From Manis javanica (taxonomy: Eukaryota; Chordata; Mammalia; Pholidota; Manidae), in NCBI RefSeq assembly GCF_040802235.1, contig NC_133156.1:183966351-184030350 (forward strand): 64,000 nt of DNA, written 5' to 3'. Positions 42,001-50,900 of the stretch are shown piece by piece (the first letter of the stretch is position 1; every line of letters starts with the position of its first letter). The notes below the pieces were generated by a model, which was not told where the DNA came from, searched no databases, and saw only the letters and a program-made list of their open reading frames with translations. The position numbers and the translations under genes were made by a program.

Positions 42001-44922
42001 TATCATTGTACTAATAGATTATATAATTTGTGTGGTTTATACCTATTTTACAATTAAGATAAAGTTTACATTGTAGGCATTCAATGTTTTGAACCTATGA
42101 ACTAAATGAATTAGTAATCATAAGCCATGTGTTTAGTGACAGTCAAGGTAAGTCAGTAATGAATAGAAATCTGTAAACAGATTTAGACAAGTAAATTTTT
42201 TTTATGCACACAAAATTTAAATGATATTACACATATTGTTTATCTCATATTATACATATTGTTTACCTTGTTTAATAAAGAGCTCCTTTATTCTATATCC
42301 AACATTGTATTTCATTGTATTCACATATTTTAGTATTTTAACCAGTCTCTAATAGCTAATTGGTTAGATTATTCATATTTTTAAATTCTTTTAAACAATG
42401 ATGAAATTGCACTCTGTTAATATTTCTGCATTAGGGAATTGCAAGTAAGTCAGTGGAGCATGTGGAAGGTGGCAACATAAGACTGGTTGTTCCATTTTTT
42501 TCATTTTCTTCCTCTTCACTTGGCTTCTAATTTATGGTTAGGTAGATAAGTAAATTCTTTACCCATTATAGTCATTCTAAGATACTTACACAGAATAGCT
42601 TCCATTCATCCTACAGACATCATGAACCCCATAGTTGTAATTAATTGCTTTTGGTTAAGCATTTTAAATGACTTATCACAAATGACATATTTATACATTT
42701 AATTTTAATTTTAAAAATTGTAAAAAACTAAGCTTTATTTTTGTCTTTGGATCTTTAAAACAAAGATACAACTATGGTCCTTTCTTTGAATAATATGCAT
42801 ACTTACCAACTGCAGCATACAAGCTGCTGCCAAAATGGCAATAACTTGACTGGGCTTTATTAAGACATCATCTCGATACAGTGAACCAAAGGCAACCTGC
42901 AAGGCTGAAAGCAGAAGTACACAGGTAGGCTGAATCAACAATTTTATCTATAGTAGTGTTACAAAGAAACATGACTGTTTTCACACACTAAGACATAAGT
43001 CTAGGTCTGGTATGTACATAAAAGGATAAGAGAAGTACCACTAATTAAGATGTAAGTAATGGTTATTGACTGATGGTACTAATTTAACAACATTATAAAT
43101 AGCCATGCATTCTACTAAATTAAGCTGGATTGTTCTAAATCTAATTTTGACATTAGTTCATGGTCAGAATTAAGATACCCTTGTAAAAAAGTTTTGTAAA
43201 GGTACCGTGTGTATACCTCATTAAGTACAACTACACAGACCCAGTGATAACTATAACCCTGGTGCTTTCAGTGCTTCATCACTGGGGCATGTGGAATAGC
43301 TTCTGGTCACGTCTATGCAGCCCTCTTGCCCAGCCACAACAGCTACCTAACTGACCATCCTTCTTTCCACTGCCACTCTTGTACATATCCCATGGTTTGC
43401 TTTAGAAACATTCTTAACTTTTCTCTTTGCCAAATGGTGAGTAATGGGTATTTTCACTTGGGCTACCAAAGAGGGGAGCAGAAAAAGCACTGGAATAGGA
43501 ATTAGGAGAACTGTAGTCTGAACTAGGCTTACTCAACTGCTCTGAGACCTAAAATAAGTCCCTTAAATCCTCTGGGCCTCAGATTCCTCATCTAAGAACT
43601 CACAGCTCCCAGAAAAGGTCTTCATATATAAGGAATAATCAATGAATATAGTTTACTAGGTTTTCTATGTAACTTAAAAAATGGTCATACTTTTCCTTCC
43701 TTCACAATAAAGTCTCTATATCCCAGTCAGATATATTTACAGATGTAAATAAACTGATTGAGAAGGGCCACATGACTAAACAGATTAGGGATAGGCAGAT
43801 CAGAACTGATAATATTAAGGAGCAAATCAGCCCCTGGGGTGTTGAATGGAGCTTCTTATTGCAGCCTACAAGGTTAGAAGGAAGTATGTATTTTCTACCA
43901 AAAGAATAAAAAGGTTATGATTTTAATGATTTTGTGTAATAGTAATTACGGTGGCAATTACCTTCTATATCAATATTCTGGTCAGGAATCTCCAGTTCAA
44001 TATTATTCATGCTGGATTCTTTCCAAGAACCACTGAACATACTAGAAAAGTAGCCAGACTTTAAAAAAGAAAAAAAGATTATTCAGTACTTTCTGTGTCT
44101 TTCAAATTACTTTCCCATTTCTAACTCTAAGCAATTATGCTATCCAAACTAAACTATCATATTCAGGTGAAAAAGAACTGACAAATATGTCTGCAGGAGA
44201 AAAGGAATTAAGGTAAGGACACTATTGGGTGTATCAAAATACTTTCAGGTTAGTACTAATTTAGTGAAAACTAAACCAGATTCTCATATTATTATCTACA
44301 CTGAATTTCTATATTACTATTTGAACCTCATTAGCTTTTTACTTAGTTAAAAAATTTCTGAGAGGTGAGGCTCAGAACCTCACCCCCCCTGCTTTGAGAG
44401 AAATCTTCTGCATCCGTGGATGTCTTGCTGCCCTTGTCTAGCCTGGATTAATACTTAGTCCATAGGCACACACCTGATCATCTGATCATCTACATTTGCC
44501 TTCTTACAGCACTAAACTATGTTTTCTACCTTTATCTTGCATCTACCTACCACTTCAGCATTTTATTAAAAATAAAAATAATAATAATAATAGGAGAAAT
44601 GTGGGATCAACATATAAATCAAGTACAAAAATCAAATGAATATTCATATTTGACCTGATGGTTTATAGGTCATATTGCATGATCAAAACCGAAAGTTTCT
44701 GTGATGACTGCCCTTGTACTGTTCACCATATAAGAATTTATTCACTCTGTAAGAATTCGTTCACCATGTAAGAACTTGTTCGTTATGCTTCAGAAGATTG
44801 GAGACTGACGAGAATTAGGCTTGAGATGGATTAATGATTGTACATTGAGCATTGACCCCCCTATACTGAATTTTATTGTTGTTAACAACCATTTGATCAA
44901 TAAATATGAGAGATGCCCTCTC

Positions 44923-44957
<35 letters not shown>

Positions 44958-47900
44958 AATATATTATATGTATATAATACATATTTTTCCTTCTTGATGA
45001 CATTCTAAATTCAAGCTTAGAAACTATGTCATATACTTAAGTATTTCTCATAAAAATATGCCAGCACTCAAGGTGGATACATAATAATGCACTGAGAAGA
45101 GATAAAAGAAGACTAACTTAAAGAGGCCTTCTAACTGTTGAATGCTTACTGTATCTCAATGGCTATAAAGTGGGCTCCAGACCAGTCCAAGGCAGCCCTA
45201 ATAGGATGATCACCAAGAGATTAGGGAAAATCTAAGGTTTGGGTCTATCTAATCATAAAACTCCAGAATGGACTTGAATTCTTAGAAAGGTACCAGAATG
45301 GATGAAGTCTTTACCTTCTAGAAAGACCTCTCATAATTAAAATTACTTTGGAATGGATCAAATATTAATTTATTTCAAAAATTTTACTGAGTACTTCCTA
45401 CATATCAGGTACTGTGAATATGGCAGTAAACAAACTGAGTTTCTGTTCTGAGGGGGCTTATATTTTAGAACAGTGGCTTGCACTGTAACCAACCACATTT
45501 CTCTTGAGAGAGAAAGCCTTAACAGAGGCAGCCTCATCTTTAAATTCAGCAATCTGCCCTCAGATATTAAAAAGAAAGATAGGGAGCACATCCTCAAGTT
45601 GAGATCACTATTCTGATATAGTCTCGGGGCTTCATACTTCAAACCAAAGTAAATCTGTTTTAAAAAACTAATATAAAAACATGACTAAAATGTAAGAGAA
45701 AAAATTCCTTTCAAATGTTTCTATTAAAGAATCTTATATTAATACTCTCTTACCAGTAATTACTGTCAAACAGTAAAGAAGAAAAGAGAAACATAGCTAG
45801 CCTCCATAGGATAACAACTGAATTGTTTACTTTTCTGTTCCCAGTGCCTAGGACAGTGACTTGAAGAAAGAACAGAAGGATTTGCTGAAGAAATGATTCT
45901 AGTAATGGTTACTTTTTTGATGGTGCATTTAATAACATTATAACCATTCATGTATTCTACCAAATTAAGCTAGATTCTTCTAAATCTAATCTCGACATTA
46001 GTTCATGGTCAAAATCAAGACACTGTTGGAAAAAGTTTTATAAAATATCCCTCAGTAGACCAATCATTATACAGATCCAACGATAATTATAACCCTGGTG
46101 TTTTTGGTACTTCATCTTTTATATTAAAAGATTAAGAGAAAGTATTTGAGCCATTAGAGCAACATTTCCTTTATTTTGAAAGATATGAATCTTTAAAATG
46201 GAGGGACAGGTAGTAACATTTTCAGCATATAAATCAAATAGGTGTATCACCTAATTGACTTAGTCTATGTACGGTTTCGGTCTTGTCTTTAACTGTATTT
46301 TCTAGAAGGAAGAGTAAGTATCAATAACAAATTCAACAATCTTAACTTTAATGTTAACATTTTTTTCCCTAACTTTTCCCTTTTCAACAGAAAGCACCAA
46401 AATAAGCACCTTATTGAAGTAATGACAGAAAGGTATTACTAGGCTGCTATGACAGTGAAAATTCAAAATCTGTTTTCTAGACCAAACTGCGTTTTCACTA
46501 ATAATGTCTGTCATATTTCTAATAAAACAAGGCTCCTCATCAGATAACAGTACTTCCTTCAACTATTGTCCATGCAAAAGATTACTGTGAAATGCTATGA
46601 GAGTGAACATGACTTAAAAGAGAGTTTTTTCAAGTGACCACCTTGGTTACTCAAATTAAAATACTTACTTGACATAAATATATTTTGTGTAGGCTCCACT
46701 CTTCTCCCAGAGCACAAATCTTAATGTCACTATTTTCACCATTCAAAAATAATGTCTGATAAATATATTTGGATGTACTCTTTAACTTTTTCCTGTTAAA
46801 AGAAATGCAAATGTTAGCATGTAAGATTGAATGTTTTACTGACTGCACATAACTCAAAATAATCCTTTTGTTCAGTTTCTATTAAATATAGACAACTTGT
46901 CCATTATGTGAAACGATAGAGGATATTATATATTCAAATTTGTTCACATATGAAGAGTACATTAAGAAACTAATAATAGTGGTTATCTCTAAGGTACTCT
47001 ATTTCCCAGAGAGATAATGGTAGCTAGATGGGGGCAGCAAAGGAGGGAGACCTTTTGCTATATACCTTCTTACATTTTTCTATTTTTGAATTAAGTAAAT
47101 TATCTAGGCATGTGGTGATTTTTTGCTTATTTCCTCATTTAAAAATCCGTACTATGGAGGATCTCATAATTGCAGTAATACAATATGAAACTACAAAAGG
47201 GAGAACAAGAGTAAAAATTTCACCTACCCAAGTTATTTTAAAAATAATTTACATTTAATCTTATTTTAGTACCAACTTATTCTTAAACTAGTTAAAATGT
47301 TCTTTTTTTTGTCCATTGGACAAAATGGTTTTCAGCCTTACACCAAAGGTTTTCAAAACTATGCTCAGTGAAGAAGTGTCTTGGGGCCCCCCAGGAGAGC
47401 CACAGTGTGAACTCCGGCATCCTACCCAACTTCAACCAGAGCAGTGTCGTATGCTCTATTTACAAACATCTTGGATTTCTGCAAAAGATTTAATTTAAAG
47501 GAAGAATTTTATTTTTTTAAAGTTTGATAATTATTGCTTAAGATGGTTCAGTAAATAAAAGACAAGATTTAGGCAGCAGCTGATAAATATCTTTTACATT
47601 CCTGGTAAATCTTGACAGCTTTCCTAGTAGCTAAAATTTTTAAATCTTTTTAAAGATGAAGCAGTTGTTTCAGATGGTGTCTTGAACCAGTGTATTTAAC
47701 ATTTCTTCCCAAGAGACAGTAAAAATAGCACATGCTTTGGTGGTGGACACACTTGGGTTTGAGTCTCAGCTCCACATCTCAGTTACCCCAGATGTAAAGA
47801 GGGTATTAATAGTATCCACTTTATTAGGTTGCTGTGAGAAATAGATGAGACAGTGTAGTTTCTAGTTCCTGACAGCATTCTCCCCAAATTACATAAAAAG

Positions 47901-50900
47901 ATTAAAAGTACAGAAAGGAATAAGCCCACCACAGGAAGAAGGTGGGGGTGAATCTATGACCTGATGAGAGACTTCTCTGGATCTAGAAGTTAGAAATATA
48001 CTGGAATGGTAAAGAAGCAGTGAAGGCCACAGCTCGAAATACCACGGAGGTTGGATGTATAAAGGCTGAAGCCCATCTGCATTTCAAAACTCCTGGGGTG
48101 CTGGGAGGATGAGGTCTCAGAGCAAACAGAAGGCAGAAGTGAGAAAGAAGTGAGGTAGAAAATGGGGAAACTTGTTCCCCTAATGGCCTCCTGCACTCTC
48201 TATGAACACAGAATACAAATAAGCAAGTACAGATAACTCAAGCATAAAGATTCCAAGGATTCTAGAAAGAAATAGAACAAATCTGTCAGGAAGATAAAAG
48301 ACTTTAGTGTAGGTGTTGGTGCCCCCAAACAACCAATCCTCATTCTGGCATTTGAGGAATCTACTCTGCTAAGTTTCCAACCCATTTATCCTAACTCATC
48401 GTTCCCAAACTGTGCTGCAAAGCACCTGGAGCGCCACAGCAAATTCAGGAAGGCATGCAGAATATTTTAAATTTGAGAGAAAGACAGCAACATCTTTCAG
48501 ATACCATGCACTCTACTACTATTGTTTGGACCTAACTATAAAATATTTCTTTAGGACCAGAGATGCCATGAAAAAAGTTAGAGATACTAAGGGCTCTGTG
48601 CAGCAAGAAAGTTTGGGAATCTGTTCTAAAACAAAGCATGCCCTACCCATATCCAAATTAGTCTGCCTACTCAAAGGGGAGGCCTAGTAGAAAGAGATCT
48701 ATTTACTCAATTTAAAACACCCCCCGGCAATTTCTCATTCTTAAATATAAACAGATAACCAAGGATCACCCAACATGAGAGGAAAATTAGGAACATTAAA
48801 GACTATTTCAAAAAAGAGAGATATTGGTGTCAGAGGAAACAGAAATCAGGGAAAAGAGAACTTAGAAATACAAAAAACACCAAAGCATTCTAAATTAGTA
48901 CATCTAGAAATATGAGATTAATATATCTATGAAATAACAGGATGCTATGATAAAGGATTACTCAGAATTAAAAAAAAAAAGAGTTAGACTAAAAACACAA
49001 TTGCTGAAATTAAAAAGCTGAGAGAGGCTGAATGAGAAAGTTAAGGAAATTTCCCAGAACAAAAAAAGCAAAAAAGACCAACAAAGTACAATCCAGAAAA
49101 TCCAAAATCCAATGTAGAGGGGTCCAAGAAAGGGAAAACAAAGGTAAAAGGAGAAAGGAAATTAATGAAATAAAGTTTTCCCAAACTAAACTAAATAAGG
49201 ATCCGCCAAGTACGAAGACCCACACTTAATATTCTAGTTAAATTCCAAAATACCAAAGAAAAATTCCAAAAGTTTCAGAGAAAAAAAAAAAGTCACCTAA
49301 AAAAAGAAAATTAGATCAGCATCATTCTTCTCATCAACACTATAGGCTAAAAGATAATGACATCATATCATCAAAGATATGAAAAGTTATTTTAGACTGA
49401 ATTTCCATACCCAGACAAAGGTTGAATAAAGTGAGAGACTAAGTTTACATTTAGATAAGTACAAGTTACCTCCTTTTGTATCCTTTCTTAGGAAAATACT
49501 TGTGGATGTAGTTCCTTAAAATGAGTGAAAAAGAAAAAAAGTTACAGGCTACAGAAAAGTAGATCCAACGCTAGAGATGCGGTAAGTGCAGACCTGGAGA
49601 ACAATGGATCCAGGCTGAAACAGGAAGATGGAGGAATTTAGGAGGGAGGTCTTGGATTTAGAGGAGAGGGCCAGTGTGTTTGGACAGACAGAAAAATCTG
49701 AAGATATAATGAAGGAATATTATTCTTTTGTCAAAGGTAGGGGTAGTGGGGGAGGCAGTTAGAAACTAGAAAACAGAAAATACCAAAAAAAAGGCATTGT
49801 TCCAATAAGATACAAATAAACAGGGCATGACTTTAAGCACTTGATGTAATATAAGAAAATGATTCCATTTTTTTCCCTTTATTATTTTTATTAAGGTATT
49901 ACTGATATGAAATGATTCCACTTTACTGTGATATTAGAAAATTTCTTCAAGAGAGAAAAAAGATTGTGACACTGGACCCATGAAGTATGATTTATAATCT
50001 TAGCACACTACTTAACTCTGCAATAAACAATACTTACATAGTTGTAACAACAAACACTGTTTACTAGATTCCAATTTTTGGACACGATCTAGGGACATCA
50101 AACAGTTAAGTTTTAACAGTCTTGTTAATGTAAAAGTAAACCATGCAGTTGACAGAAGATAAGAATGAGGTGGAAGGTGGGCCTGGAAGCCAAAGCTTCT
50201 CAGGGAGTATTGGCTGAGGTGGAGTGCACACCAGGCAACTTGAGGAAGCATATTATTGTCAATATACAAATTCTATGCCTTAATATTTTCTTATATTCTT
50301 CATCCATGTTGGGCTGAGTAAACCAGTCCATCTTCCACGATATACCACATACTAAATTCTGATATGCATTTTCTAATAAAGGTTTGCTTTAAAGGCTTCT
50401 CCATTCCAGTTCACTCATCTGGGTCAGGAGTTGGCAAACTTTTTAAAGGTCTAGACAGTAACTATTTCAGGTTTGTGGGCCAGACACTCTCCAAGCAAAA
50501 CAAGTTTTGTCAGTAACTCAGTGGGCAAACTTCTCCACCTTCTAGTGGGCTACTGCTATACCCTCCAACATCTGAATCTCAGCTTGAGAAAGGTGGCCCT
50601 ATTCTAAATTCGTTCCTTCCTTGGGTATACTGTCTCAGCCCTAGAAGTAATGACTGTTCCCTATACCCACTATTCCTGTATTCTTTAGAGATTTTTTAGT
50701 AGTTACTTCCCAGGTAGTTGTTAATAATGGTTACATTAAAATTCCCCTATTCAAATTACTTGATTTCTCTCGTTCAAATAGATCCTGACATGCCTATTTC
50801 AATGATGACATTAAATGTGAGGGGTCTAAATACTAATGAAAAGGCAGAGATTATCCTATTGATTTTTGTTTTAAAAGCGAGACCCAACTAAACGCTGTCT

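Noticed and set aside
49032-49229. Lysine-rich open frame of 65 codons in intron 1
   Set aside because: The surrounding text looks like an old LINE-1/HAL1 ORF1 area and the composition is A-rich, so a host exon is unlikely.
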